The notes: generated by a model not told the origin, from the sequence alone. 64,000 bases of DNA from Hyunsoonleella aestuarii (GCF_006148925.1 NZ_VAWB01000002.1:496001-560000); one strand, 5' to 3'; positions 26,216-34,863 are shown, counted from the first letter of the stretch. Numbers and translations are program-made.

Positions 26216-27119
26216 AAGGTCTAATTTTTAATTTTCTTTTTGATGTAATAAAATAAACACCTGTTAAAAGTACGATGGCAGCGACAATAGATTGCAATGT
26301 AAGTTTTTCATCTAAAACATACCATCCTAAAAGTAATGCAATGACAGGATTCACATAGGCAGATGTTGCAACTTTTTCGGTTGAAACGACTTTTAATAGA
26401 TAGTTAAATGCGGTGAACGCTGCTATACCTCCAAAAACAATAAGAAAACTCATAGACCAAACCACAGGTTCGCTCCAATTAAATGGAGACACCCACTTTT
26501 CATTAAACAACAAGCTAGAAATGGCTAGCATTATACCTGCAGCAATCATTTGATAACCTGTACTTACAAAGTAATTGGTTGGCAAATTAGCTTTAGAAAC
26601 AAAAATACTACCATAGCTCCAGCTTAAAACGCATGTTAAAATCATAAACATACCTAATAAACTGCCTTCCTTTATTAATAATTCTTCTTGACTTACAAGC
26701 ATACACATACCAATTAAACCAAGAATAATTCCTATTAAAGACTTTGCTTGAATCTTCTTACCGTCAATAAGCCACATTAATACAAGGACGAATAATGGTT
26801 GTGTAGCGGCTTCTAATGCACCAAAACCACTATCGACAAATCTAAGTGACCAAACAAAAACACCGTTGCCATATACAAGAAATAAAAAGGCTGTAATAAT
26901 TACATTAAGTAATTGATGCTTTGTAAGCTTTAGGCTTACACCCATAGCCATTGCTATGATGAATATTAAAATTCCAGAAGTAAGAAAACGAATGGATGCA
27001 AGAAAAAATGGTGCTAATTCTGCTACAGCAATTTTATTAAGAAGATACGTAGAACCCCAAATAACATAAATTGCAAAAAAAGATATAACTATAAGAAACG
27101 TTTTTTTATAAATACGCAT
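26205..27119 (-). CDS. EamA/DMT-family transporter
   Basis: A 304-residue membrane protein with ten predicted helices. IYVIWGSTYLLNKIAV near the N-terminus is the classical RhaT/EamA first helix (W-G-S/T-x-x). ALEAATQPLFVLVLMWLIDGKK ends the first repeat and ATSAYVNPVIALLLGWYVLDEKL ends the second, both typical. It is upstream of, and overlaps, the second DMT gene. The two may act as separate exporters or a heteromeric pair; sequence does not decide. Confidence 0.92.
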   Translation of the reverse strand: MRIYKKTFLIVISFFAIYVIWGSTYLLNKIAVAELAPFFLASIRFLTSGILIFIIAMAMGVSLKLTKHQLLNVIITAFLFLVYGNGVFVWSLRFVDSGFGALEAATQPLFVLVLMWLIDGKKIQAKSLIGIILGLIGMCMLVSQEELLIKEGSLLGMFMILTCVLSWSYGSIFVSKANLPTNYFVSTGYQMIAAGIMLAISSLLFNEKWVSPFNWSEPVVWSMSFLIVFGGIAAFTAFNYLLKVVSTEKVATSAYVNPVIALLLGWYVLDEKLTLQSIVAAIVLLTGVYFITSKRKLKIRPFGR

Positions 27120-27158
27120 TAAACCTTAAGCTACAATTTTGATATATGATGTAAGTGT

Positions 27159-27614
27159 TTAAATCTTTTTTACACGAACAGCATTCATCCCTTTTAATCC
27201 TCGTTCAAGTTCGTAAGTCACTTTATCATTTTCTTCGATACTATCAATTAAACCGGAGACATGAACAAAATATTTCTCTTGGTTAATACTATCAATTATA
27301 AAACCGAATCCTTTACTATGATCGAAGAACGAAACTTTACCTTCTTTAGCGCTTGGCTCCTCCTCTTCTCTATCTTCTTTCTTAGGAATACCCAATTCGA
27401 TACTTTCTGCTTCAATTTTTTCTCGTAATGCTGGATCTGGCGGCGTGTCAGTCAGGTTACCGTTAAAATCTACATAGGCAAATTGAATCCCTTCCGATCC
27501 ACTAGCCTCTTTTTCAGCTTTACGTGCTTCTTTCTTTTTTTGCTTTTCTTCTCTTTTCTTTAAGCGTTTTTTTTCTTTTTCAATTTTATTGAATGTTACT
27601 TGTGATTTTGCCAT
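27159..27614 (-). CDS. Cold-shock domain protein with basic N-terminal extension
   Basis: A 151-residue protein. Residues ~1-40 are an extremely Lys/Glu-rich helix (KKEKKRLKKREEKQKKKEAR), then an acidic linker, then a cold-shock OB-fold from ~88: EGKVSFFDHSKGFGFIIDS carries RNP1 (KGFGFI) and EKYFVHVSGL the RNP2-type motif (FVHVS). It should bind single-stranded RNA. On the minus strand TATCTTTG (27725-27732) is a good -7 box and would leave a ~105-nt 5' leader, a feature common in cold-regulated mRNAs; this last point is inference. Confidence 0.9.
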   Translation of the reverse strand: MAKSQVTFNKIEKEKKRLKKREEKQKKKEARKAEKEASGSEGIQFAYVDFNGNLTDTPPDPALREKIEAESIELGIPKKEDREEEEPSAKEGKVSFFDHSKGFGFIIDSINQEKYFVHVSGLIDSIEENDKVTYELERGLKGMNAVRVKKI

Positions 27615-27816
27615 TATTGGATTTTAATTAATAAAAATTCTATTAAGTTATAAGGGAAAGATAATATTGTAAATCTCAATAAAAGCGCTACAAATACTAT
27701 AATTTTTATCTGCTTAATTAGAAACAAAGATAAGACATACGAATCAATTTCTATGTCTGTAGGTAATTATTGCATCATCAATGGTTTTAATTTACCCAAT
27801 TACCAACAAATTGAAT

Positions 27817-29370
27817 CTACTCCACTGGTGGATACCCATGAATAGTTTCAAAAACTTCATCAAAATTAGAACGCAAATAAGCATTAAGCTTTTTTCTGTA
27901 TTCACCTTTTAACCATTCAACAAAATTAAACGTGCTTTTGCTGATACATTTGGTGTAGCGGTTAATTCTAAAATCAATATCATCTCCAAGCTTTTTTGCC
28001 AATGCCAATGCATCATAAACATCTTCACTGTTTTCAATACAAATTTTGGCATGTTGCTCAATGGAACGCTCCAAAACTACTTTTGTAGATTCACCACTTC
28101 TTATGGACTCTACATACGTTTTTTGAATATCGAAATAGACCTCTTGAGAATTTGAAAATTCTTCACGAAGTTCATCAGGCATCTCGTATCTAAAGTTACT
28201 TTCTAATTCTTCATCACTTAATAGAGAATCTAAATAGTAGTTTGGCGATTTAAAAATCCTTTGCCAATCAAGATTATCACCCCAGGGTCCAAATCGGTGA
28301 AAATTATTTCCTAAATCAATTACTGAAAACGTCTTTTTATCTTTTAAAATTCTTGATCCACGACCAATCATTTGATAATATAAAGTCAATGATTTTGTTG
28401 CTCTGTTTAATATAATACTTTCTACGGTTGGCTCATCAAAACCTGTAGTAAGTATACTTACTGAAGTTAAAATGGCATCAGGTGTGTTTTTAAACCATTT
28501 TAAAATAAGTGCACGCTCTTTCTTTGTATTAGTATTATCTAGGTGAGCGATTTTATATCCCGCTCTTCTAAAGGTATCATAAACATGCAAAGATGTATTA
28601 ATACCGTTGTTGAAAATCAAGGTTTTTTTACCTTTGGCGCGCTCTTCGTATGCTTGTATTAACTTGGATAACATATCATTATCGGTATACAAATCTTCAG
28701 AAGATTTTACTGTATAATCACCATTTGCACCAACAACCAATGACGTTAATCCAACATTATAAGAAAACATTTCGGCACGTGCTAAAAAGCCACGTTCTAT
28801 TAAAGATTCAATACTCTCCCCGACTATCAACTCATCATAGTTGTCGGTCATTGGGAGTTCCATACTAGAACTTAATGGTGTTGCTGTAACTCCTAAAATA
28901 AAGGATTGACTAAAAAATTTAAAAAGCTTTGTAAAAGAGTTATAATGAGCTTCATCAATTATTACTAGCCCGATATCAGAAATATCAAGTTTGTCGTCAT
29001 TCAACCTATTATTCAAGGTTTCAACCATGGCAACAAAGCAACTGTAGTTTCCTTGATCGCTCAGATCTGCTTTGCTGTCCACCACTTTATTAACAACACC
29101 AAACTCAGTAAGCATTTTAGAGGTTTGTTTACATAATTCGATCCTGTGTGTCATCACCAACACTTTCTTATTGTGATGCTTAAGATATTGTCTTACAATT
29201 TCAGAAAATATAACGGTTTTCCCTCCTCCAGTTGGTAATTGATATAACAAATGGTAATCGTCTGGGGACTCCTCAAAACTTTTAAATATTTTATTAATAG
29301 CTCCTTTTTGGTAGCTATATAAATCTTTACCTACTTTCCTATCTTCTAATTCGGTTGTTGAAATGCTCAT
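27817..29370 (-). CDS. DEAD/DEAH-box (superfamily 2) helicase
   Basis: A 517-residue helicase of the compact SSL2/RecG-like type. Motif I QLPTGGGKT near residue 46, Ia VMTHRIEL, II IDEAH near 137, III GVTATPL near 160, V SVSILTTGFDEP near 305 and VI YQMIGRGSRI near 335 are all intact. A ~150-residue helical C-terminal part follows. It unwinds or translocates on nucleic acid using ATP. There are no restriction-modification partners alongside, so a repair or general role is likelier than restriction. Confidence 0.9.
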   Translation of the reverse strand: MSISTTELEDRKVGKDLYSYQKGAINKIFKSFEESPDDYHLLYQLPTGGGKTVIFSEIVRQYLKHHNKKVLVMTHRIELCKQTSKMLTEFGVVNKVVDSKADLSDQGNYSCFVAMVETLNNRLNDDKLDISDIGLVIIDEAHYNSFTKLFKFFSQSFILGVTATPLSSSMELPMTDNYDELIVGESIESLIERGFLARAEMFSYNVGLTSLVVGANGDYTVKSSEDLYTDNDMLSKLIQAYEERAKGKKTLIFNNGINTSLHVYDTFRRAGYKIAHLDNTNTKKERALILKWFKNTPDAILTSVSILTTGFDEPTVESIILNRATKSLTLYYQMIGRGSRILKDKKTFSVIDLGNNFHRFGPWGDNLDWQRIFKSPNYYLDSLLSDEELESNFRYEMPDELREEFSNSQEVYFDIQKTYVESIRSGESTKVVLERSIEQHAKICIENSEDVYDALALAKKLGDDIDFRINRYTKCISKSTFNFVEWLKGEYRKKLNAYLRSNFDEVFETIHGYPPVE

Positions 29371-29547
29371 AAAATCATCCTTCTCGGCCGCAAAAATAAG
29401 ACCTTTAAAGCGTTTTTCACGAATCTTTAAACCTAAAGTTATAAACGATTGTAAATTTAAATGTTAACTATTTTGAACGAATGATTTTGTCAGTAATATT
29501 TAATTTCAAGTACACCGAGATAGAGACAATACTTAAAAAGTAATTTA

Positions 29548-29555
29548 TATCTTTG
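29548..29555 (+). promoter_or_regulatory. Bacteroidota -7 box for the aldo/keto reductase gene
   Basis: TATCTTTG matches TAnnTTTG, 18 bp before the ATG at 29574. No clear -33 element. Confidence 0.45.
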
Positions 29556-29573
29556 AGTCACTAAAGAATTATT

Positions 29574-30587
29574 ATGAATATAAACGATAAATCTGGGGTT
29601 ATAAATTACAATGCTAATCCAAATCGCTATGATTCCATGGTGTACAATCGAACGGGGAAAAGTGGCGTTTTATTACCGGCACTTTCTTTAGGGTTATGGC
29701 ATAATTTTGGTTTTGTTGACAGTATTCAAAATGCAAGAGAGGTAATCCGGTGTGCTTTCGATCTAGGTATTACACATTTTGATTTAGCTAATAATTATGG
29801 ACCACCTTATGGTTCGGCTGAAGAAAATTTTGGAACTATTATAAAAGCGGATTTCAAACCATACAGAGATGAGTTGTTTATTGCAACAAAAGCTGGATAT
29901 GATATGTGGCCTGGACCTTATGGTAATTTGGGTTCAAGAAAGTATTTAATAGCTAGTTTAGACCAGAGCTTAAAACGGATGGGATTGGACTATGTTGATA
30001 TTTTTTACCATCATAGACCGGATCCAGACACACCTTTGGAAGAAACCATGGGAGCGCTTGCAGATATAGTAAAACAAGGTAAAGCACTGTATGTAGGTAT
30101 TTCAAATTATGAAGCCAATGAAGCAAGTAATGCAGCTAAGTTGTTAAAAGAACTTAAAGTCCCATTTATATTGCACCAAGCACGTTATTCTATGTTCGAT
30201 CGTTGGGTTGAAAATGGATTGTTAAACACATTGGAGGAACATGGAGTTGGTTGTATTGCATTTTCTCCATTAGCACAAGGGATGCTTACAGATAAATATT
30301 TAAAAGGTATACCAGAAGGTTCTAGAGCGGCTAAAAATATGACCTACCTAAATACCGAAACTGTGAATAGTAATCTTGAAAAGATTCAAAAGTTAAATGA
30401 TATTGCCCAAAAACGAGGTCAGAAATTATCCCAAATGGCTATTGCATGGATATTAAGACAGCCACAAGTAGCATCTGTATTAATTGGAGCAAGCTCTGCT
30501 AATCAACTAAAAGAAAATATAAAGGCAATAGATAATCTGGAATTTGCTCAAGAAGAATTAGAACTAATTGATAAAATAGTTTCTTAG
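29574..30587 (+). CDS. Aldo/keto reductase (YghZ/MgrA-like)
   Basis: A 337-residue NADPH-dependent TIM-barrel oxidoreductase. FDLANNYGPPYGSAEENFG (~63) carries the catalytic Asp and Tyr, RDELFIATKAGYDM (~100) the catalytic Lys, YVDIFYHHRPD (~145) the His, and MAIAWILRQPQVASVLIGASS (~300) the coenzyme-binding region. The family reduces aldehydes such as L-glyceraldehyde 3-phosphate and methylglyoxal. The PGPYGNLGSRKYL loop is typical of the YghZ subgroup. It converges with the next gene, the stops only 4 bp apart. Confidence 0.92.
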   Translation: MNINDKSGVINYNANPNRYDSMVYNRTGKSGVLLPALSLGLWHNFGFVDSIQNAREVIRCAFDLGITHFDLANNYGPPYGSAEENFGTIIKADFKPYRDELFIATKAGYDMWPGPYGNLGSRKYLIASLDQSLKRMGLDYVDIFYHHRPDPDTPLEETMGALADIVKQGKALYVGISNYEANEASNAAKLLKELKVPFILHQARYSMFDRWVENGLLNTLEEHGVGCIAFSPLAQGMLTDKYLKGIPEGSRAAKNMTYLNTETVNSNLEKIQKLNDIAQKRGQKLSQMAIAWILRQPQVASVLIGASSANQLKENIKAIDNLEFAQEELELIDKIVS

Positions 30588-30591
30588 CGTT

Positions 30592-31275
30592 TTATTCTTT
30601 AACGACTATAACAGTAGCTTTAACACCGGTAGCAAGGTTCCATTGATTATGAGAAACTAACAAACCTTGATCGTCTACAACCTTAAATTCTGCGGTATTT
30701 GGTCCAGATTCCCCTTGGTTTAATGCCACAAAATCTATTTTATTAAATCCTTGCTGCAGATCTAGTTTAAAACCTTTAAATCCACCAGTTAGATAGACAC
30801 GTGAATGTATGATGTCATCATTTACACGGACTTGAATGATATCTCCATCTGTAAATCCATGATCTCTATAAACTACATTTACGAATTTCGCTTTACTTCT
30901 GAAATCACCGAAATATTGATCGGTTGTACTTCCGTTTCTTCGTTCAACTTCTTCGGGTGAAAGCTTTAAATTATCTATATTTTTGTCAATTCTATCCTCA
31001 TAAAGCTCCCCAGGGTTGCCAAATTTCTCTTTAGGAAACATAGAAAATTCATTCTTAGGATATTCTAAATTTCTGGAAATACGGGGTGTTGCCATATTAT
31101 TTATATTACTCTTTATTGGGACAGAAGGTTTTATTGCAACTGCAGTAGAGGAGTCTTTTTTACTTTCAACTGCAGGAATAGAAATTGATTTATTCTTATT
31201 ATCTATTTGAGCACTAATAGAAAGTCCAAAAAAAAGAAATACAATAAACAAAAAATTTAGTTTTATGTCTTTCAT
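30592..31275 (-). CDS. Conserved secreted Flavobacteriia protein
   Basis: A 227-residue protein with a signal peptide (cleavage near LSISAQ). A low-complexity Lys/Ser/Pro-rich region follows, then a conserved domain from ~90: DQYFGDFRSKAKFVNVVYRDH, DGDIIQVRVNDDIIHS, GFNKIDFVALNQGESGPNTAEF and a VKATVIVVKE end. I remember it as a widespread, function-free flavobacterial family. The C-terminal part looks like a small beta-sandwich. TATCTTTG on the minus strand (31316-31323) may be its promoter. Confidence 0.8.
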   Translation of the reverse strand: MKDIKLNFLFIVFLFFGLSISAQIDNKNKSISIPAVESKKDSSTAVAIKPSVPIKSNINNMATPRISRNLEYPKNEFSMFPKEKFGNPGELYEDRIDKNIDNLKLSPEEVERRNGSTTDQYFGDFRSKAKFVNVVYRDHGFTDGDIIQVRVNDDIIHSRVYLTGGFKGFKLDLQQGFNKIDFVALNQGESGPNTAEFKVVDDQGLLVSHNQWNLATGVKATVIVVKE

Positions 31276-31570
31276 TATTCACTTCATGGATTTATTAACT
31301 AGGCTTTATGAGATGCAAAGATATTTCATTACAAATAAACCTACTTTACTTATGTCGATATTTTGAAAAATAATTAACAAAAACTATTCCGAATTGAAAA
31401 TAATATTAAAATTTGTTTGACATTTTTCGTGTTAAGTCCTCTACTCTTCTGCATAATAATAGCCAAATGTGTTAAAATTTGTTAAAATAGTAATATGTTA
31501 TGCATAGTACTGTAACAAAAAATATATTTTTTCGTCTACTTAGTATAAATCAATTTAAAAGAAAACAATA

Positions 31571-31657
31571 ATGAGAACTTTAAACACAAATCAATTGACT
31601 AACACATCAATTCAAACAAAGAGTCATACTTGGAATATTAAAAGGCGTTATAGATAA
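31571..31657 (+). CDS. Micro-ORF 1 (28 residues)
   Basis: A 28-codon ORF starting MRTLNTNQLT and ending KSHTWNIKRRYR. It is a tandem paralogue of the ORF at 31719. Nine codons differ synonymously and only four change the residue (N11D, S13L, Q15K, I23T), a pattern expected of selection on the peptide. The product is basic at the C-terminus (KRRYR) with one Trp and one His. No signal peptide or Cys. The end of the ORF can pair imperfectly with the sequence just downstream, echoing the terminator of copy 2. Family unknown to me. Confidence 0.55.
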   Translation: MRTLNTNQLTNTSIQTKSHTWNIKRRYR

Positions 31658-31718
31658 TACATCTTTTTAATTTTTAAAGAAGAATCAATAAATCAAAACA
31701 ATCAAAAAACGGAAAATC

Positions 31719-31805
31719 ATGAGAACATTAAACACAAACCAATTAACTGACACTCTAATTAAAACAAAGAGTCACACATGGAACACAAAAAGACGCTATA
31801 GATAA
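31719..31805 (+). CDS. Micro-ORF 2 (28 residues), paralogue of micro-ORF 1
   Basis: Starts MRTLNTNQLT, ends KSHTWNTKRRYR, 28 residues, separated from copy 1 by 61 bp. Identity to copy 1 is 24 of 28 residues. The codons for K-R-R-Y and the stop form the left arm and loop of a perfect 12-bp stem with a T run (31788-31816), so coding and terminator are superimposed. It could be a regulatory leader peptide, a small functional peptide or an unmodified precursor; no modifying enzyme lies within reach. Confidence 0.55.
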   Translation: MRTLNTNQLTDTLIKTKSHTWNTKRRYR

Positions 31806-31816
31806 TAGCGTCTTTT
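31788..31816 (+). terminator. Terminator hairpin embedded in the end of micro-ORF 2
   Basis: AAAAGACGCTAT (31788-31799) and ATAGCGTCTTTT (31805-31816) are perfect complements around a 5-nt loop that contains the start of the TAA stop codon. Ends with four T. A ribosome at the stop would cover the left arm and prevent the hairpin, so termination here should depend on translation. Confidence 0.75.
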
Positions 31817-31850
31817 AACTCCTTCTTAATCAATTTAACCATCTTATAAA

Positions 31851-31982
31851 ATGCGAACCATAATAAAACTTTCAAAGCGAATAAATAGTCTAACCGAGGA
31901 AACAATTTCTTCTAATAGGCGTATTTTAAATGTCTCACACCATGATCTTTTATGGAGAGGCGTAAAGCGATATGCTCATTAA
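31851..31982 (+). CDS. Micro-ORF 3 (43 residues)
   Basis: A 43-codon ORF starting MRTIIKLSKR and ending DLLWRGVKRYAH, 45 bp after micro-ORF 2. It shares with copies 1 and 2 the MRT start and the S-H...W-x-x-x-K-R-(R)-Y pattern at the C-terminus, but the middle differs. Similarity is too short to be sure of homology; the tandem position supports it. Basic (about eleven Arg/Lys). No hairpin like that of copy 2 is visible at its end. Confidence 0.4.
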   Translation: MRTIIKLSKRINSLTEETISSNRRILNVSHHDLLWRGVKRYAH

Positions 31983-32031
31983 CTAAGTATAATTATTAGG
32001 CCTTATATTGTTGTATTTTTTTTCTATTTAA

Positions 32032-32157
32032 AAACCTTCTAAAGAATTAACAAAAGAAGAACTGCAAAAAGTAAAGGATGTTTATCCTTTTAATCTATCT
32101 GAAGCAGCAACAAAAAAACTCATTCGCTTTACTCTAATAAAGGAACCTGATATTTAA
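32032..32157 (+). pseudogene. Start-less coding-like remnant
   Basis: A 41-codon open stretch with no ATG, GTG or TTG start, directly preceded by a stop. Its translation has a credible, charged amphipathic appearance (KELTKEELQKVKD...YPFNLSEAATKKLIRFTLIK). It overlaps the last 29 bp of the convergent 3D-domain gene. Either a gene remnant or a chance frame; not recognised. Confidence 0.2.
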
Positions 32158-32533
32158 GAGTTACTTTTTTACGACCCCATAATTTGGCGGCTTTAACATT
32201 ATTTCCCATATAAATATCAATTTTATTTTGCCATCTAGAATGCATTTTGTCTTTAACCAAATAAAGATGATCTAAGCCTTCAATAACAACTGGAGTATTG
32301 TGTTTTAGCCCTAAACGCAATAAATCTCTAGAAACAGCTATACACTTTAAACCAGGCGTTAAGCTATCCCCAAAAGCGGTAAGATAGGGATCTGAATCTG
32401 TTTGATAAACTAAAGAATTGTAAGCAGTAGCTGTTACTTCTATCGTCTTCCACTCATATTTTTGAGTGGCTTGTTCTTCACAAGAAAAACAAAAAAAAAG
32501 GGCAATTATAGAAAAACGTGTTAAACAATCCAT
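32129..32533 (-). CDS. 3D-domain lipoprotein (double-psi beta-barrel)
   Basis: A 134-residue small lipoprotein: signal MDCLTRFSIIALFFCFSC with a lipobox at the second Cys pair. The mature domain follows the 3D (Asp-Asp-Asp) pattern of MltA/YabE-like proteins: VTATAYNS, TAFGDSL, CIAVSRDLLRLGLKHNTPVVIEG, YLVKDKMHSRWQNKIDIYMG and AKLWGRKKV. The three Asp-type positions are seen as D in VSRDL, VKDKM and KIDIY. Such domains occur in lytic transglycosylases and cell wall enzymes; here the domain is alone. Likely envelope localised. Confidence 0.85.
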   Translation of the reverse strand: MDCLTRFSIIALFFCFSCEEQATQKYEWKTIEVTATAYNSLVYQTDSDPYLTAFGDSLTPGLKCIAVSRDLLRLGLKHNTPVVIEGLDHLYLVKDKMHSRWQNKIDIYMGNNVKAAKLWGRKKVTLKYQVPLLE

Positions 32534-32726
32534 TTATAAAGATATATAATTTGCTCTGTACTCTAGTCCTTATTGTCAAACCCAGAGCAAAAAAAAATTA
32601 CTATGAGTCCCCAAAAATAATTGCTATACCACGAAACTTCAAAAATTATGTATTTCCAAGTCCAATTAACTGTTCCAATAATTGAATTAACAAAAGCCTT
32701 CGATGTAGGTATAAATATTGATAACC

Positions 32727-34703
32727 CTAATAATTTAAAAGTTTCTTTAATTCGCTTTCAAACCTGCTCTTTGCCAAATACTGATGCTCTAATTGGCTAG
32801 AAAATGGAATAGGTGTATCCAAACTAGCAACTCTTTTTACAGGAGCATCCAAAAACTGAAAACAATGCTCCATAATTAAAGCTGATATGTCACTTGCTAT
32901 CCCACCAAATAAAGAATCTTCTTGAAGTATGATAGCCTTTCCTGTTTTTTTAACCGACTTATAAATAGTTTCAACATCCAATGGATGAAGCGTTCTCAAA
33001 TCTAATACGTCGGCTGAAATACTTGGGTTAATTTCTAATGTTTCGAGCACCCAATGTACCGCTGCTCCATAGCTAATTATTGTAATAGAATCACCCTCAG
33101 AAAGTCTAGAAGCCTTTCCAAATGGTAATGTATAATAATCAATTGGAACATCTTGCCGAATACTTCTGTACAACGCTTTATGTTCAAAGTATAGCACAGG
33201 GTTTGGGTCATTGATGGCAGTCGCTAAAAGTCCTTTAGCATCATAAGGAAACGCTGGGTAAACGACTTTTAACCCAGGAGTTTTTGTAAACCAAGCTTCG
33301 TTGGTTTGTGAATGAAATGGTCCGGCTGCTACCCCACCACCACAAGGCATTCTAATAACAACATCTGCATTTTGGTTCCAACGATAATAAGATTTTGCCA
33401 AATAATTTACTACAGGATTAAATCCTGATGAAACGAAATCGGCAAATTGCATTTCAACAATACTTTTCATCCCAGCAATAGAAAGACCCATAGCCGTTTC
33501 AACAATAGCTGATTCACAAATAGGAGTGTTTCGTACACGGTCTTTTCCGAACAGATTAATAAACCCATCTGTAATTTTAAATACACCTCCATACTCAGCT
33601 ACATCTTGTCCCATAATAACCAAATTACTATGACGCTCCATGTTCTGTTTTAAACCTTCAGAAATAGCATCTACAAATCTAATATTTTTTGATTCTTTAT
33701 TTATTTCAATATATTGATATTCAAAACTTTGAAATACATCACCTAACTCTATACTTAAATCAGGAATTATCTTTTCTTCAGAAAAAGCAACTTCTAAATG
33801 CTCATTAATTTCATTAATTATCGATTCTTTAATATGAGTGTTTTCAATCTCGGTTAATAGGTTTTCATCTCTTAAAAATGACTCAAAATTAATTACAGGG
33901 TCTTTCGCTCCCCAATAATCCATAAGGTCCTGAGGAACATATTTTGTGCCACTTGCCTCTTCGTGACCACGTATTCTAAAAGTTTTAAACTCTATCAATA
34001 CGGGTCTTGGATTATTCCTAATGCTCTTAGCTATTTCATTAATCTTAGTGTAAACCTCAATAACATTATTTCCATCAATTATATGAGATTCCATGCCATA
34101 GCCTAAGCCTCGATCGGCTATATTCTCACAATTATATTGTTCATTAGTAGGTGTGGAAAGACCATAACCATTGTTTTCTACGCAAAACAAAACTGGAAGT
34201 TGCCACACAGAAGCTACATTTAGAGCTTCATGAAAATCGCCTTCGCTAGTTCCTCCTTCTCCAGTAAAAACAGCAGTTACTTGATTTTTATTGTTTAGTT
34301 TAGACGCAAGTGCGATTCCATCAGCAACACCTAATTGCGGTCCTAAATGCGATATCATACCAACAATTTTATAGTCTTGAGTTCCAAAATGAAATGACCT
34401 ATCTCTTCCTTTAGTAAATCCAGAGGCTTTTCCTTGCCATTGCGAAAACAAGCGGTATAATGGAATTTCTCTAGTAGTGAATACCCCTAAATTTCGATGC
34501 ATAGGTAAGATGTACTCCACTTTGTTTAAAGCCATGGTAACACCAACCGAAATAGCTTCTTGCCCAATTCCAGAAAACCATTTACTTATTTTTCCTTGAC
34601 GTAATAAAATCAGCATCTTCTCCTCTATCATTCTTGGTCTAAGCATGTTCTTATATAGAGCGAGTAATATATCTTGTTTTAAATCTGCAGTATTAAATGT
34701 CAT
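32727..34703 (-). CDS. Branched-chain 2-oxoacid dehydrogenase E1, alpha-beta fusion
   Basis: Start moved to the ATG at 34703 (MTFNTADLKQ), since nine hydrophobic codons upstream do not fit the family. The ~658-residue protein joins E1 alpha (residues ~1-330) to E1 beta (~340-658). The alpha part has the thiamine diphosphate motif GEGGTSEGDFHEALNVASVWQLPVLFCVENNGYG and the RIRGHEEASG phosphorylation-loop-like segment; the beta part starts with a conserved VDAISEGLKQNMERHSNLVIMGQDVAEYGG block. The enzyme decarboxylates 2-oxoisovalerate and relatives, making branched acyl-CoAs for iso-fatty acids. E2 and E3 are not in this window. Confidence 0.92.
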   Translation of the reverse strand: MTFNTADLKQDILLALYKNMLRPRMIEEKMLILLRQGKISKWFSGIGQEAISVGVTMALNKVEYILPMHRNLGVFTTREIPLYRLFSQWQGKASGFTKGRDRSFHFGTQDYKIVGMISHLGPQLGVADGIALASKLNNKNQVTAVFTGEGGTSEGDFHEALNVASVWQLPVLFCVENNGYGLSTPTNEQYNCENIADRGLGYGMESHIIDGNNVIEVYTKINEIAKSIRNNPRPVLIEFKTFRIRGHEEASGTKYVPQDLMDYWGAKDPVINFESFLRDENLLTEIENTHIKESIINEINEHLEVAFSEEKIIPDLSIELGDVFQSFEYQYIEINKESKNIRFVDAISEGLKQNMERHSNLVIMGQDVAEYGGVFKITDGFINLFGKDRVRNTPICESAIVETAMGLSIAGMKSIVEMQFADFVSSGFNPVVNYLAKSYYRWNQNADVVIRMPCGGGVAAGPFHSQTNEAWFTKTPGLKVVYPAFPYDAKGLLATAINDPNPVLYFEHKALYRSIRQDVPIDYYTLPFGKASRLSEGDSITIISYGAAVHWVLETLEINPSISADVLDLRTLHPLDVETIYKSVKKTGKAIILQEDSLFGGIASDISALIMEHCFQFLDAPVKRVASLDTPIPFSSQLEHQYLAKSRFESELKKLLNY

Positions 34704-34752
34704 ATATGCGATAAAAATTATGGTATTCATAAAAATAACACCATTTCACTGC

Positions 34753-34760
34753 CAAATATA
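34753..34760 (-). promoter_or_regulatory. Bacteroidota -7 box for the E1 fusion gene
   Basis: TATATTTG on the minus strand, 50 bp upstream of the chosen ATG at 34703. No clear -33 element. Confidence 0.4.
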
Positions 34761-34828
34761 ATATAAAAACTATGCATTAATCGAAAAATTACACATAACT
34801 CAACATATCGAACTTTGCAATGTTTTTG

Positions 34829-34836
34829 TACATTTG
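34829..34836 (+). promoter_or_regulatory. Bacteroidota -7 box for the five-gene run
   Basis: TACATTTG matches TAnnTTTG, 28 bp upstream of the ATG at 34864. The -33 element is not clear. Confidence 0.5.
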
Positions 34837-34863
34837 TATACTATCAAACTAAATTAACACCTC

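Noticed and set aside
27817-29370. Helicase as part of a restriction or defence island
   Set aside because: No methylase, nuclease or other defence gene is adjacent; neighbours are housekeeping genes.
31571-31982. Micro-ORFs as RiPP precursors for the radical SAM enzyme at 12.8 kb
   Set aside because: They lie 18 kb away, contain no Cys and no clear leader/core division, and nothing in sequence connects them.
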